Under the pieces are notes generated by a model. The model was not told the origin of the DNA. It saw only the letters and a program-made list of their open reading frames with translations, and made no database searches. A DNA stretch of 64,000 nucleotides. It comes from Hordeum vulgare subsp. vulgare. Taxonomy: Eukaryota > Streptophyta > Magnoliopsida > Poales > Poaceae. Made by a program: the position numbers and the translations under genes. Location of the stretch: NCBI RefSeq assembly GCF_904849725.1, contig NC_058519.1, forward strand, positions 181,401,703 through 181,465,702. Reading direction: 5' to 3'. Shown in pieces: positions 11,428 to 23,240 of the stretch. Numbering within the stretch: the first letter of the stretch is position 1; each line of letters starts with the position of its first letter.

Positions 11428-12812
11428 TGATAACCCACAAGTATAGGGGGTTGCAACAGTTTTCCACGGTAGAGTATTCAACCCAAATTTATTGATTCAA
11501 CTCAAGGGGAGCCAAAGAGTATTCTCGAGTATTAGCAGCTGAGTTGTCAATTAAACCACACATGAAAGACTTAATATCGGTAGCAAAGTATTTAGTAGCA
11601 AATTAGTATGGAAGTAACGGTAACTGTGGCAAACGTGAAAGTAGCAGTTTTGTAGTGACTGTAACAATAGCAATGGAAAAGTAACTTAGCAAAGAAGAAA
11701 ATGTGGAAGCCTCGTAGGGAATGGATCGGTGATGGATAATTTTATCGGATGGCATTCATCATGCAACAGTCATAATATAGGGTGATACAGAACTAGATCC
11801 AATTCCTCTATGTAATGTAGGCATGTATTCCATATATAGTCATACGTGCTTATGGAAAAGAACTTGCATCACATCTTTTGTACTACCCTCCCGTGGCAGC
11901 GGGGTCCTAATGGAAACTAAGGGATATTAAGGCCTCCTTTTAATAGAGAACCGGACCAAAGCATTAGCACTTAGTGAATACATGAACTCCTCAAACTATG
12001 GTAATCACCGGAAAGAATCCTAGTTATTGTCACCCTGGGGATGCGGATCATAACTCGTAATAGGTGTCTATTACTTGCAAGATAGGATCAAGAACACATA
12101 TATATTCATGAAAACATAATAGATTCAGATCTGAAATCATGGCACTCGGGCCCTAGTGACAAGCAATAAGCATAGTAAAGTCATAGCAACATCAATCTCA
12201 GAACATAATGGATACTAGGGATCAAACCCTAACAAAACTAAGTGGATTACATGATAGATCTCATCCAACCTATCACCGTCCAGCAAGCCTATGATGGAAT
12301 TACTCATGAACGACGAAGAGCGTCATGAAATTGGTGATGAAGTATGGTTGGTGATGACGACGACATCGATTTCCCCTCTCCGGAGCCCAAATCAGACTCG
12401 AGATCTGCCCTCCCGAGGAAGAACACAAGGTGGCGGCGGCTCCGTATCATAAAACGCGATGAACTCTTCTCTCTGATTTTTTATCCATGGATAGGAATAT
12501 ATAGAAGTGGAAACAAGGTTGGTGGAGCCCCAGGGGCCCCACAAGCCATGGGCGCGCCCTAGGGGGGCGCCCTGTAGTCTTGTGGCCAGGTGGTTCTTTT
12601 GCCAATATTTTGCCAATATTTTATTAATTCCAGAAACGTTCTCCGTAAATTTTCAGGTCAATCTGAGAACTTCTTTTTCTGCACAAAAATAACATGCTCC
12701 AATTCTGCTGGAAATACCATCCGTCCGAGCTAGTTCCACTCAAATCATGCAAATTATAGTCCAAAAGAATTGCAAAATAGTTTGGAAAAGTAGATACGTT
12801 GGAGATGTATCA
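11428..12812 (-). repeat. 5' LTR of Athila-like element A (1385 bp, minus)
   Basis: On the minus strand it begins TGATACATCTCCAACG at 12812 and ends ACTTGTGGGTTATCA at 11428. It matches both LTRs of element B over its length, including the CCTATACTTGTGGG end and the GC-rich GGCGCGCCC segment near 12540-12570. A TATA-like CCTATATATTCC motif lies near 12493 on the minus strand. The flank just outside is GTTTG (12813-12817), but the other target copy is outside the window. Confidence 0.85.
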
Positions 12813-13254
12813 GTTTGCACTTTATTTTTTTAATATGTAGGAGAATTGGAAAATTAATTTTTAATTTGCAGGTGGCTATAATTATTATTTTTTAGAGGCG
12901 CCCGCGTTATGTCCTTCATTTTTAGTACTACATTGCTTACCGAGGCGCGTAATCACTGATTTAAATAGCCTCATCCGCCTTGGATGTTAAGTCCCTTAGC
13001 GTGGCAGCCATAACTTACCATTTTGGTGCAGGTTAAGCTCTGTTATTTCATAAATTATGAAGTGCGAGTGCACTTCTCAGTTTATGAGTGACATAGCAAA
13101 ACTTGCATTAGTGTTGTAAGGTATATGTGTGCATGATCAAGTACTTTTTAACACATCATTTTTCAAGAATCATGAAACTAAGCTAGTTTTTTTAATTGTG
13201 TGGATTTTTTAGGATTTGCCGACAATATAATCCTATTTTTTATAGACTTGTACC
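12813..13254. other. AT-rich host sequence, no gene seen
   Basis: Flank of element A. It contains poly-T runs and short GC islands (GAGGCGCCCGCG near 12895). The latter recall internal parts of CACTA transposons, but no CACTA terminus is present. No ORF of note. Confidence 0.4.
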
Positions 13255-15420
13255 TTCATGACAACCATGCATGCCAAGTTTCATAGCTTTTCGACAATCT
13301 ATGCATGCCACCATGTACAAGAAATTTGGGGTGATTTGGAGAAGGTCAAAAAAATCACTTCATTAGGGATGAACCGTTTGTTCTCACATAAGCAAGTTTT
13401 TCTAACAAAGTGATTTTTTTGACCTCCTCCAAATCACCTAAAATTTTGCACACTCCTTCTCTTTCATAAACATAGCTAAAATATGAAAGTTCTCCATTTT
13501 TTAAATCTTTTATAATTAATAGTGGCTTGGTGAAACAAAGGGACACTCGTCATATGTTACCTTAGGGGGGATGATGTACACTTCATTGTTGCTAAAATTG
13601 TTTTCATAATCATGTTTACTACATGTATGCCACCATGTACAACAAATTTGAGTGATTTGGAGAAGCTAAAAATAATCACTTCATTATGTACGGACTGTTT
13701 GGTCTCACCTAAGCCAGCTTTTCTAACAAGGTGATTTTTTAGACCTCCTCCAAATGACCTAGAATTTTCCACACCCCATCTCTTTCATAAACATTGATAA
13801 AATATGAAAATTTTCCATTTTTTAATCTTTTATAATTAATATGCCTCGATGAAACAAAGGTACACGCGTCATATGTTACCTTAGGGACAGGGCCGTCTCT
13901 AGGATTTTGGGGGCCCAGGACGAAACCCAAAATAGGGTCATATTTTTTAGTTCATATATAACAAAAAAGTTACCAAAGTACACCTCATATTGTAGTGGAC
14001 AGATCAAATAGTTTGCTTCATCCACTCCTCCTATCTGTGTACACACTAGATACTCCTGTTGTTGATGGTCGTCAATGATAAAAAATATTTCTTCATCTTA
14101 TTTTGGTGTAACAGGAAATAAAGTTGATATCATAATGAACTAATTCAGATTTAGTCGATACAAACACACTTTCCTTTTTCAATTCAAAACCAATAAATTT
14201 TTCAAATGCATCAATTTAGAAATCAACACATACAACATGTCATTTCGATGCATCTCCAATTGTTGTTTGCCTCTCTCGGTGTAAGAAATAAAGAAATGAC
14301 CAGTGTGTACTAGTTGAGGAAACGAGAAGCATTGGTGTTTCTCTGGTTTGGAGGGGCAGCTAATCTTCGATTTAGCACCCAGCGGCCCAGCGGAGGACGG
14401 GAATCAATAACAGACATATAGTACGCTAGTGCTAGCAGGAGCAACTACTAGGGGAGCTAGACTGGGGAGAGCAGCCACCGGTGACGATGTGCCGAATACC
14501 AACACTCACAGATTCACTAGGAGCATGACAGATCGCGAGGGTCGACACCCATGTGCGGAGGAGGAGGACTGAGGGAAAGAGGTCACGACCCTAGGGCTGC
14601 AGATGGGCGACGCGCACACGGTTGACCTTGATGATTTTTCTTCAATCGGGGCCCCCACGATTTTGGGGGCCCTGTGCGGTCGACCACTTTGGCCCTCCTC
14701 ATCGACGGGCCTGGGGCGCAATGTACACTTCATTATTGTTGAAATTGCTTTGATAATCATGTTTACTACATACATGCCACCATGTACAAAAAATATGGGG
14801 TGATTTGGAGAAGGTCAAAAAGATCACTTCATTACGGCTTAAGCCAGTTTTTCTAACAAGGTGATTTTTTTTACCTCCTCCAAATCACATAAAATTTTGC
14901 ACACCCATTCCATTTCATAAACATGGATAAAATATGAAAGTTTTCCATTTTTGAATCTTTTATAATTAATAGTGGCTCGGTGAAACAAAGGGACACACGT
15001 CATACATTACCTTAGGGGGGCAATGTACACTTCATTATTGTTGAAATTTCTTTGATAATCATGTTTACTACATGCGTGCCACCATGTACAACAAATTTGG
15101 GATGATTTGGAGAAGGTAAAAAAACACTTCATTACGGAAGGACCATTTGGTCTTAAGCGAGCTTTTCTTACAAGGTGATTTTTTGGAACTCCTCCAAATC
15201 ACCTAAAATTTTGCACACCCCTTCTCTTTCATAAACATAGATAAAATATGAAAGTTTTCCATTTATTGAATCTGTCATAGTTAACAAAGGGACACATGTC
15301 ATATGTTACCTTAGAGGGACAGCTTACACTTCATTGTTGGTAAAATTGCTTTCATAATCATGTTTACTACATGCATGCCACCAGGTACAACAAATTTGGG
15401 GTGATTTGGAGATGGTCGAA
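13255..15420. repeat. Tandem array, ~300-bp units each containing a long hairpin
   Basis: Five units, two of them partial, recur with anchors TTACCTTAGGG near 13557, 13875, 15008 and 15306, and CCACCATGTAC near 13310, 13631, 14777 and 15079 (CCACCAGGTAC near 15378). Spacing is about 298-320 bp once the inserted element at 13888-14713 is discounted. Unit 1 has an inverted repeat, 13330-13360 against 13408-13438, matching at 30 of 31 positions around a 47-base loop. The same arms recur in the other full units with substitutions. No protein is encoded. It may be a non-autonomous transposon array or a siRNA precursor. Confidence 0.75.
13888..14713. mobile_element. hAT-like non-autonomous element inside the hairpin array
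   Basis: An 826-bp segment interrupts the third repeat unit. It starts CAGGGCCGTCTCTAGG and its right end read inversely is CAGGCCCGTCGATGAGG, an imperfect terminal inverted repeat of the 5'-CAGGG type common in plant hAT elements. GATTTTGGGGGCCC occurs near both ends in direct orientation. Joining the flanks (CCTTAGGG with GGGCGCAATG) restores the repeat unit almost exactly. No convincing 8-bp target duplication is visible, so the class is tentative. No transposase ORF. Confidence 0.5.
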
Positions 15421-15441
15421 AAATAAACAAGTGATATATGC

Positions 15442-15617
15442 AAAAAAAGGCCGCCCACTTAGTAGGAAATTTCACAAGCCACGGCCTGCACATGACTTGA
15501 AACCCACACAATATGGGCCAGGATGCACGCCCGTGGGGCATGTATCAATCCTGCTAGTAGGCCCCACGGGGCATAGAGGTAGGCGGGGACGATGTGTTGT
15601 GTGGCTGAGAAAGGATC
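15442..15617 (-). ncRNA. Candidate Pol III transcript of about 175 nt (unrecognised)
   Basis: Predicted only from promoter geometry. The start is placed about 24 bases downstream of the TATA motif and the end at a run of seven T on the minus strand (15448-15442). The predicted RNA contains a perfect 10-base inverted pair, CCCGTGGGGC with GCCCCACGGG, around 15525-15567, and a possible CAGGAT/ATCCTG helix. I do not recognise U3, U6, 7SL, MRP or a telomerase RNA template in it. No expression evidence is available. Confidence 0.3.
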
Positions 15618-15640
15618 ATGCCAATCCTCTCTTAGTCGGC

Positions 15641-15683
15641 TATATAAACCGGTGTGGGCGCCTCTCACTTGGCGAGGTAGGAC
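15641..15683 (-). promoter_or_regulatory. Possible snRNA-type promoter: USE plus TATA box
   Basis: On the minus strand GTCCTACCTCG (15683-15673) matches 9 of 11 positions of the plant upstream sequence element RTCCCACATCG. TTTATATA lies at 15648-15641, after a gap of 24 bases. In plant small nuclear RNA genes a gap of about 24 bases is the Pol III arrangement, and about ten bases more gives Pol II. It sits beside the repeat array in an otherwise gene-free stretch. Confidence 0.4.
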
Positions 15684-15699
15684 TAAACTCCACCACCCG

Positions 15700-16390
15700 T
15701 GAGCTATTCCCACTGAAACTCACTGGTTGGGCCCAATTTTGGTGGCCTCACCCAGGCCAGCCTCACTAGCGTGTTGGACCGCACATCCGTGTAGATGGTT
15801 GGGCTAGCCCATTTTCTATGCATTTTTCATTTTTCCTTTTTATTGTATAGATTTTCCTTTTTACTAGTTATTACAATTTTAAAATTGGTAAATGTATGAT
15901 AATAGTTTTCTTATATTTCATTCATTTCATACAAAAATCGATCACTTCTAATTCAAATGTTCTTATTTGCAACCATCTTTTTTTACAAACCATTTTCTTA
16001 CACTACTATATTTCTTTTTCCTTTTTCCTTTTTCAAATCTCCCTTTTATTTTTTATTGCAGTTTTTAAATTCATGAATGTATGATTATATGTTGTTTTTA
16101 AATTCATGTCATATGTTTCACTCATTTCATACAAAAATTCACTCCAAGATTCACACAATTTTTTGAAAATGATGATTCATTGTGTAATCTAATCTGAAGG
16201 AAGAATACATGAGAAATAAATTCCATGAGACAAAAGTTTAGATATCTTCCTAGATTAATACCATCCGGTTCAACTAAACAGGTCATCAAGTTCAAAGACA
16301 TACTACATTACACCCATATATAAACATACTACAAAAGCAGAGCAAGTTTCCAACAGTTCACAACCCCATGCATATTAACAAAAGTGAAAC
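15700..16390. other. AT-rich host sequence up to Copia C2
   Basis: Mostly T/A-rich with no ORF worth calling. On the minus strand, 16390-16260 has the look of a plant 3' UTR (repeated short TTGAACTTG/TGTAATG stretches). After removal of C2 it would lie downstream of the zf-XS-like gene piece at 25.1-27.4 kb. That link is inference. GAAAC at 16386-16390 is the left target copy of C2. Confidence 0.4.
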
Positions 16391-18134
16391 TGTTCGAAAT
16401 ATGCCCCAGAGGCAATAATACATTGGTTATTATTATATTTCCTTGTTCATGATAATTGTCTATTATTCATGCTATAATTGTATAAACCGGAAACCGTAAT
16501 ACATGTGTGAATATATAGATCACAATGTGTCCCTAGTGAGCCTCTAGTTGGCTAGCTCGTTGGTCAATATATGATCATGGTTTCGTGATCATGGACATTG
16601 GATGTCATTTATAATGGGATCACATCATTGGGGAATGATGTGATGGACAAGACCCAATCCTAAGCATAGCACTAGATCGTGTTGTTCATTTGCTAAAGCT
16701 TTTCTAATGTCAAGTATCATTTCCTTAGACCATGAGATTGTGCAACCCCCGGATACCGTAGGAGTGCTTTGGGTGTATCAAACGTCACAACGTAACTGGT
16801 TGATTATAAAGGTGCAGTACAGGTATCTCCGAAAGTGTCTGTTGGGTTGTATGAATCGAGATTGGGATTTGTCACTCCGTGTGAGGGAGAGGTATCTCTG
16901 GGCCCACTCGGTAATACATCATCATACTGAGCTCAATGTGACTAAGGAGTTAGCCACGAGATGATATGTTACAGAATGAGTAAAGAGACTTGCCGGTAAC
17001 GAGATTGAACAAGGTATAGAGATACGAACGATCGAATCTCGGGCAAGTATCATACCGGTAGACAAAGGGAATTGCATAGGGGTTGACTGAATCCCCGACA
17101 TCGTGGTTCATCCGATGAGATCATCATGGAACATGTGGGAGCCAACACGGATATCCAGACCCCGTTGTTGGTTATTGACGAGAGAGGTGTCTCGGTCATG
17201 TATGCATGCTTCCCGAACCCATAGGGTCTACACACTTAAGGTTCGAACGCTAGGGTTATATGGGAATAGTGTACATGGTTACCGAAGATTGTTCGGAGTC
17301 CCGAATGAGATACCGGACGTCACGAGGAGTTCCGGAATGGTCTAGAGTAAATAATCATATATAGGAAGTGAGGATTTGATCGCCGGAAGTGTTTCGGGCG
17401 TCACCGGTAATGTACCGGGACCATTGGAAGGGTTCCAGGGGTCCACCGGGAAGGGCCACCAGCCCCAAAGTCCTATATGGGCCAAAAGGTGGGTGGTAAC
17501 CAGCCCCTAAGTGGGTTGGTGCGCCTCCACCATCATCCCAAGGCGCAGCAAGGGGCTAAGGGGACAAACCCTTGGAGTGGAGGGGCTACCTTGGGCCCAA
17601 TGCCCACCTTTGTGCGCCACCCGTCCACCCATCTAGGGCTGCCGCACCCCTTAGGGTGGAAACCCTCAGGGTGGGCACCCTCCTCCCTATCGTCCTATAT
17701 ATAGTGGAGGGTTTGGGGCTGTTTTGCATCACAATCTCTCTCTCGGCGCAGCCCTACTCCACCTCCTCCTCGTCCTCCGTAGTGCTTGGCGAAGCCCTGT
17801 CAGAATACCACACAGCTCCACCGTCACCACGTCGTCGTGTTGCCGGAGCTCTCCCTCAACCTCTCCTCCATCCTTGCTAGATGAAGGCGTTGGAGACGTC
17901 ATCGGGCTGCACGTGTGTTGAACGCGGAGGCACCGTTGTTCGCTGCATAGATCGAATCCATCGCGATTTGAATCTCTACGAGTACGACTCAATCAACCGC
18001 GTTCTAGCAACGCTTCTGGTTAGTGATCTTAAAAGTTATGAAGATGCTCTACCTCTTTGCTCATTTCTGGTTTCTCCATAGATAGATCCTTGTGTGACGT
18101 AAGATTTTTTTTGAAATTACTACGTTCCCCAACA
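16391..18134 (+). repeat. 5' LTR of C2 (Angela type, 1744 bp)
   Basis: Starts TGTTCGAAATATGCCCCAGAGG and ends ACGTTCCCCAACA. Contains CATCATACTGAGCTCAATGTG, typical of the Angela branch. A TATA motif CCTATATATAGTGGAGGG lies near 17692, followed by the LTR transcript start region. Confidence 0.88.
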
Positions 18135-18135
18135 G

Positions 18136-18148
18136 TGGCATCCGAGCC
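18136..18148 (+). promoter_or_regulatory. Primer binding site of C2 (decayed initiator tRNA-Met type)
   Basis: TGGCATCCGAGCC stands one base after the LTR. The intact form in C3 is TGGTATCAGAGCC, so two bases are changed. It primes minus-strand synthesis from initiator tRNA-Met. Confidence 0.75.
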
Positions 18149-19390
18149 AGGTTCTCTGCGTAGATTCTATGCACGAGTAGAACACAAAAGTTGTGTGCGC
18201 TGATTTGTCAATTGCCTGTCGTTACTAGTCTTATCTTGATTCGACGACATCATGGGATGGAGCGGCCCGGACCGACTTTACACGTACTCTTACGTGAGAC
18301 TGGTTCCACCGACCGACATGCACTTGTTGCATAAGGTGGCTAGCGGGTGTCTGTCTCTCCCACTTTAGTCGAATCGTATTCGATGAAGAGGGTCCTTATG
18401 AAGGGTAAATAGCATTGGCATATCAAAGTTGTGGCTGTCACATAGGTAAGAAGCGTTCTTGCTAGAAACCCTAATCATCCACGTAAAACTTGCAACAACA
18501 ATTAGAGGACGTCTAACAATTAGAGGACGTCTAAGTTGTGGCCAAAAGGATGTGATGTTACATATGTGATGTATGAGATTAATCATGTTCTTGTAATAGG
18601 ATTCACGACTTGCATGTCGATGAGTATGACAACCAACAGGAGCCATAGGAGTTGTCTTAATTTATTGTATGAGATGCAGCGCCATGTAATTACTTTACTA
18701 TATTGCTAAACATTAGCTATAGTAGTTGAAGTAATAGTTGGCGTGGCAACTTCGCGGAGACACAATGATGGAGACATGATGATGGAGATCATGGTGTCAT
18801 GCCGGTGACAATGATGATCATGGTGCCCCGAAGATGGAGTTCAAAGGAGCAAGATGATATTGGCCATATCATGTCACTATATGATTGCATGTGATGTTTA
18901 TCATGGTTTTCAGCTTATTGCATAGAACGACGGTAGCAAAGATAAGATGATCCCTCATTAAAATTTCGAGATATGTATTCCCCTAAGTGTGTACCGTTGT
19001 GATGGATCATTGTCTCGAAGCACCACGTGATGATCGGGTGTGATAGATTCTAACGTTCACATACAATGGGTGTAAGCCATATTTACACACGCCAAACACT
19101 TAGATTGACTCGACGAGCCTAGCATGTACAGACATGGCCTCGAATACGGGAGACCGGAAGGTCGAACATGAGTCAGATGGTTGATACGATCAGCATGGAG
19201 ATGCTCACCATTGATGACTAGTCCGTCTCACGTGATGATCGGACACGGGCTAGTCGACGTGGATCATGTATCACTTGGATGATGAGAGGGATGTCCATCT
19301 AAGTGGGAGTTCATTAGATGAACTTAATTATCATGAACATAGTCAAAAGGTCTTTGGAAATTATGTTATAACTTATGCTATAGCTCTAAA
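18149..19390 (+). other. Untranslated leader of C2
   Basis: Non-coding sequence between primer site and gag, collinear with the leaders of C1 and C3. A short perfect direct repeat AACAATTAGAGGACGTCTAA lies near 18497-18532. No ORF with support. Confidence 0.7.
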
Positions 19391-20200
19391 TTTTTTGATA
19401 TATTGCTAGAGAAAACTTAGTTGAAAGATAGAAGTAGCAATTATGCGGCTAGGTTCGTTAACCTAGGATTGTCTTCATTACTGCATAAAAGGCTTATGTC
19501 CTTAATGCACCGCTCGGTGTGCTGAACCCCAAGCATCGTCTGTCGATGTTGTGAACATCTGACATACATGTTTATGATAACTACATGATAGTTCAGTGCA
19601 TAATGCTTAAACGGCTTAGAATTGAGGCGTTGAAGACATTTTCGAACGTCGCGGGACATACGAGATGTTCCAAGAGATGAAATTTGGATTTCATGCGCAT
19701 GCTCTTGTTGAGAACTATGAGACCTCCGACAAGATTCTTTGTCTATGAAGTAATTGAGAAAAGCTCAATCGTTGAGCATGTGCTCAGATTGTCTGAGTGC
19801 TACAATCGCTTGAATCGAGTGGGAGTTGATCTTCCAGATGAGATAGTGATGGTTCTCCAAAGTCATTGCCACCAAGCTACTAGAGCTTTGTGATGAATTA
19901 TAACATATCAGGGGTAGATATGATGATCCTTGAGCCATTCGCGATGTTTGACACCGTGAAAGTAGAAATCGAAAAGGAGCATCAATTGTTGATGGTTAGT
20001 AAAACCACTAGTTTCAAGAATGGCAAGGGCAAGAAGGGATACTTCAAGAAAGGGCAAACCAGTTGCTACTCTAGTGAAGAGACCCAAGGTTGAACCCAAA
20101 CCCGAGACTAAGTGCTTCTGTCAAGAGGGGAACAGTCACTGAAGAGGAACTACCCTAGATACTTGGTAGATGAGAAGGCTGGCAAAGTCAACAGAACTAT
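19391..20200 (+). pseudogene. gag: Copia gag remnant, C2
   Basis: Recognisable fragments are YEMFQEMKF near 19662, SIVEHVLRLS with LPDEIVM near 19760-19850, and EIEKEHQLLMVSKTTSFK with a lysine/glycine-rich stretch near 19960-20050. The zinc knuckle near 20110-20150 has lost its spacing and reads CFCQEGNSH then a stop. Frames change several times. Homology is to the intact gag of C3. Confidence 0.75.
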
Positions 20201-21780
20201 ATTGCATATACAAGATAATGATATGTACTTTACTAGTATTCCTAGTAGCACTAGGGTATTAGATACCAGTTCGGTTACTAAGTGATAGTAACTCGAAATG
20301 AAAGCTACGGAATAAACGGAGACTAGCTAAAAGCAAGGTGACGATGTGTGTTGGAAGTGTTTCCAAGGTTGATGTGATCAAACATCGCACACTCCCTGTA
20401 CCATCGGGATTAGTGTTAAACCTAAATAATTTTTATTTGGTGTTTGCATTGAGCATGAACTTGACTGGATTATGTTTATTGCAATAAAGTTATTCATTTA
20501 AAGAGAATAATGGTTATTATGTTTATCTGAATAATACCTTCAATGGTCTTGCACCTAAAATGAATGGTTTATTGAATCTCGGTCGTAGTGATACACATGT
20601 TCATAATATTGTTGCCAAAAGATACAAAGTAGTAATGATAGTACCACTTACTTGTGGCACTGCAGCTTGAGTCATATTGGTGTAAAACACATGAAGATGC
20701 TCCATACTGATGGATCTTTGGACTCACTCGTTTTTGAATCATTTGAGACATGCAAACCATGCGTATTGGTGTAAACGCATGAAGCAGCTCCATGATGATG
20801 GATCTTTGGACTTACTCGTTTTTATTTCGTTTGAGACATGGGAAGCATGCCTATTGGTGTAAACGCATGAAGAAACTCCATGCAGATGGATCGTTTGGAC
20901 TCACTTGATTTTGAATCACTTGAGACATGTAAATCATACCACATGGGCAAGATGACTGAAGACCTCATTTTACAGTGATATGGAACAGGAAAGTAACTTG
21001 ATGGAAGTAATACATTTTGATGTGTGCAGTCCAATGAGTACAAAGGCACGTAGTGGATATCATTATGTTCTTACTTCACAAATGATTTGACTAGATACTA
21101 GTGTATTTACTTGATGAAACGCAAGTCTGAATTATGGAAAGGTTCAAGTAATTTCAGAGTGAAGTTAAAGATCATTGTGACAAGAGGATAATATGTCTAT
21201 GATGTGATCATGGAGGTAAACATATATATCTGAGTTGCGAGTTTGGTAAACATTTAAGACAATGTGAAAATTGTTTCACGTGAAAAATTGTTTCATAACT
21301 CATGCCGTCATGAACACCATAGTCTGATGGTGTGTCTGTATGTCATAGTCATGCCCTATTAGATATGGTGCAACTATGATATCTCTTATCAAATTACCAC
21401 TATCGTTTATGGGTTAGGCATTAGAGACAACCGCATTCACTTTAAATAGGGCACCACGTAATTCAGTTGAGATGACACCGTATGAATTATGGTTTAGAGA
21501 AACCTAAGTTGTCATTTGTTAAAAGGTTTGGGGCTGCGATCGTTATGTGGAAGAGTTCCAGCTTCATAAGTTCGAACGCAAAGCGGATAAATGCATCTTC
21601 ATAAGACACCCAAAACAGTTGGGTATGCCTCCTATCTCAGATCCGGAAGCAAAAGCGTTTGTTTCAGGGAATGGGTCCTTTCTCGAGGAAAAGTTTCTCT
21701 TGAAAGAATTGAGTGGGAGAATGGTGAAAACTTGATGAGGTTATTGAACCATCAATTCAACCAGTGTGTAGCAGGGAGTA
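20201..21780 (+). pseudogene. pol: Copia protease and integrase remnant with triplicated segment, C2
   Basis: The protease appears as V-L-D-T-S near 20258-20272, so the active-site glycine is already changed. The integrase zinc-domain region GHIGVK-MK-LH occurs three times between 20676 and 20940. The core is much rearranged, with the EYMS-type and GTPQRNG blocks barely readable near 21230-21330. The C-terminal blocks FTLNRAP (21440) and KCIFIRHPKQLG (21590) survive. No functional product is possible. Confidence 0.75.
20676..20940 (+). repeat. Triplication of an 88-89 bp integrase segment
   Basis: Units begin ATTGGTGTAAA at 20676, 20765 and 20853. Each carries the same CATGAAG...CTCCAT...GATGGATC...GAGACATG series. 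The segment is single copy in C1 and C3. Neither 88 nor 89 is a multiple of three, but the two extra units together add 177 bases, which is. Confidence 0.85.
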
Positions 21781-23240
21781 GGAAGTTGTTCCTGTGGCGC
21801 CTACACCAATTGAAGTGGAAGATGATGATAGTAATCATGAAGCTTCGGATCAAGTCACTACCAAACCTTGTAGGTCGACAAGGACGCGTACTACCTCAGA
21901 GTGGTACGGTAATCATGTCTTGGAAATCATGTTGCTAGACAACAATGAACCTACGAGCTATGGAGAAGAGATGGCGGGCCCGGATTCTGGCAAATGGCTG
22001 GAGGCCATGAAATCCAAGAGAGGATCCATGTATGAATACAAAGTATAGAATTTTGATGAACTACTTGATGGTCGTAAGACTGTTAACTACAGATGGATCT
22101 TTAAAAGGAAGATAGACAATGATGGTGAAAAGTCACCATTAAGAAAGCTCGACTTGTCGCAAAGATGTTTTCAACATGGTTCAAAGAGTTGACTATGATA
22201 AGACTATGTCACTCATAGAGATGTTGAAAGTCTATTGGAATTATATTAGCAGTTACTGCATTATTTTTTAAATATTAAAGATAGGATGCCAAAAACATTG
22301 TTTCCTGCCGGTCAAAAAAAACATTGTTTCCTCGACGGTTTCCTTGAGGAAAGGTTGTATGTGATACAACCAGAAGGTTTTGTCAATCCTAAGGATGCTA
22401 ACAAGTATGCAAAGCACCAATGATCCTTCTAAGGGCTGGAGCAAGCATCTCGGAGTTGGAATATACGCTTTGATGATGATCAACGATTTTTGTTTTATAC
22501 AAAGTTTATGAGAAACTTGTATTCCAAAGAAGTGAGTGGGAGCTATATAGAATTTCTGATAAGTATATGTGGTTGACATATTGTTGATCGGAAATGATGT
22601 AGAATTTCTGGAAAGCATATAGGGTTGTTTGAAAAGTGTTTTCAAAGGGAAACCTGGATTAAGCTACTTGGACATTGGGCATCAAGATCTATGAAGATAG
22701 ATCAAAGTGCTTAACAGAACTTTCAACGAAATGCATGCCTTGACAAGTTTTTGAAGGAGTTCAAAACAGATCAGCAAAGAAGGAGTTCTTGGATGTGTTG
22801 TAAGGTGTAAATTTGAGTAGGACTCAAATCCCGACCATGGCAGAAGAAAGAGAATGGACGAAGGTCATCCCGTATGCATCAGCCTAGGCTCTATAATATC
22901 TTATGCCATGTACCGCACATGAAGTGTTCCTTGCCATAAGTCAGTCAAGGGGTACAAGAATGATCCGGGAATGGATCACTGGATAGCGGTCAAAGTTATC
23001 CTTAGTAACTAGTGGACTAATGAAATTTTCTCGATTATGGAGGTTATTAAAGAGTTCGTCGTAAAGGGTTACGTCGATACAAGCTTTGACACTAATCCGG
23101 ATAACTCTCAGTAGTAAACCGGATTCGTATAGTGGAGCAGTCATTTGGAATAGTTCCAAATGGTGCGTGGTAGTAGAATCTATAGGAAGACATAGAGATT
23201 TGTAAAGCACACATGGATCTGAACGGTTCAGACCCATTGA
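21781..23240 (+). pseudogene. pol: Copia RT and RNase H remnant with internal deletion, C2
   Basis: Blocks recognisable on the plus strand include EVEDDDSNHEASDQVTTKP near 21810, then EWYGNHVLEIMLLDNNEP and GPDSGKWLEAMKS. The RT core near 22330-22600 shows LEERLYVIQPEGFV and a damaged catalytic region. RNase H keeps VVKGYVDTSFDTNPD near 23055. It then lacks roughly 0.2 kb corresponding to C1 4360-4575 and jumps to the segment before the polypurine tract. The same deletion is present in C4. Confidence 0.78.

Larger units (their letters stand above)
6564..12812 (-). mobile_element. Athila-lineage Gypsy element A (Sabrina/WHAM-like), 5' part only, minus strand
   Basis: Read on the minus strand, this has a 5' LTR (12812-11428), a tRNA-Asp primer site, gag, a protease and then an LTR-like block. 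It stops at 6563 where C1 is inserted, and the rest lies left of the window. It is collinear with the 57.1-61.8 kb part of element B. The gag block LFPFSLKGDAK-WF-SLAP and the protease block ILGRPFL are of the Athila type. A solo LTR interrupts gag at 9419-11076. Several frameshifts and stops make it non-functional. The lineage is well supported, while the family name is recalled and not searched. Confidence 0.85.

Noticed and set aside
12813..16390. CACTA transposon as the container of the hairpin array and zf-XS-like piece
   Set aside because: GC islands and tandem repeats recall CACTA interiors, but no CACTA terminus or TnpA/TnpD-like domain is visible in the window. Kept only as an alternative.
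17572..17880. Ser/Pro-rich ORFs around the TATA region of Angela LTRs (also near 24.6, 34.4 and 41.3 kb)
   Set aside because: The same sequence recurs in every Angela LTR as promoter and transcript leader. The ORFs are incidental and shift frame between copies.
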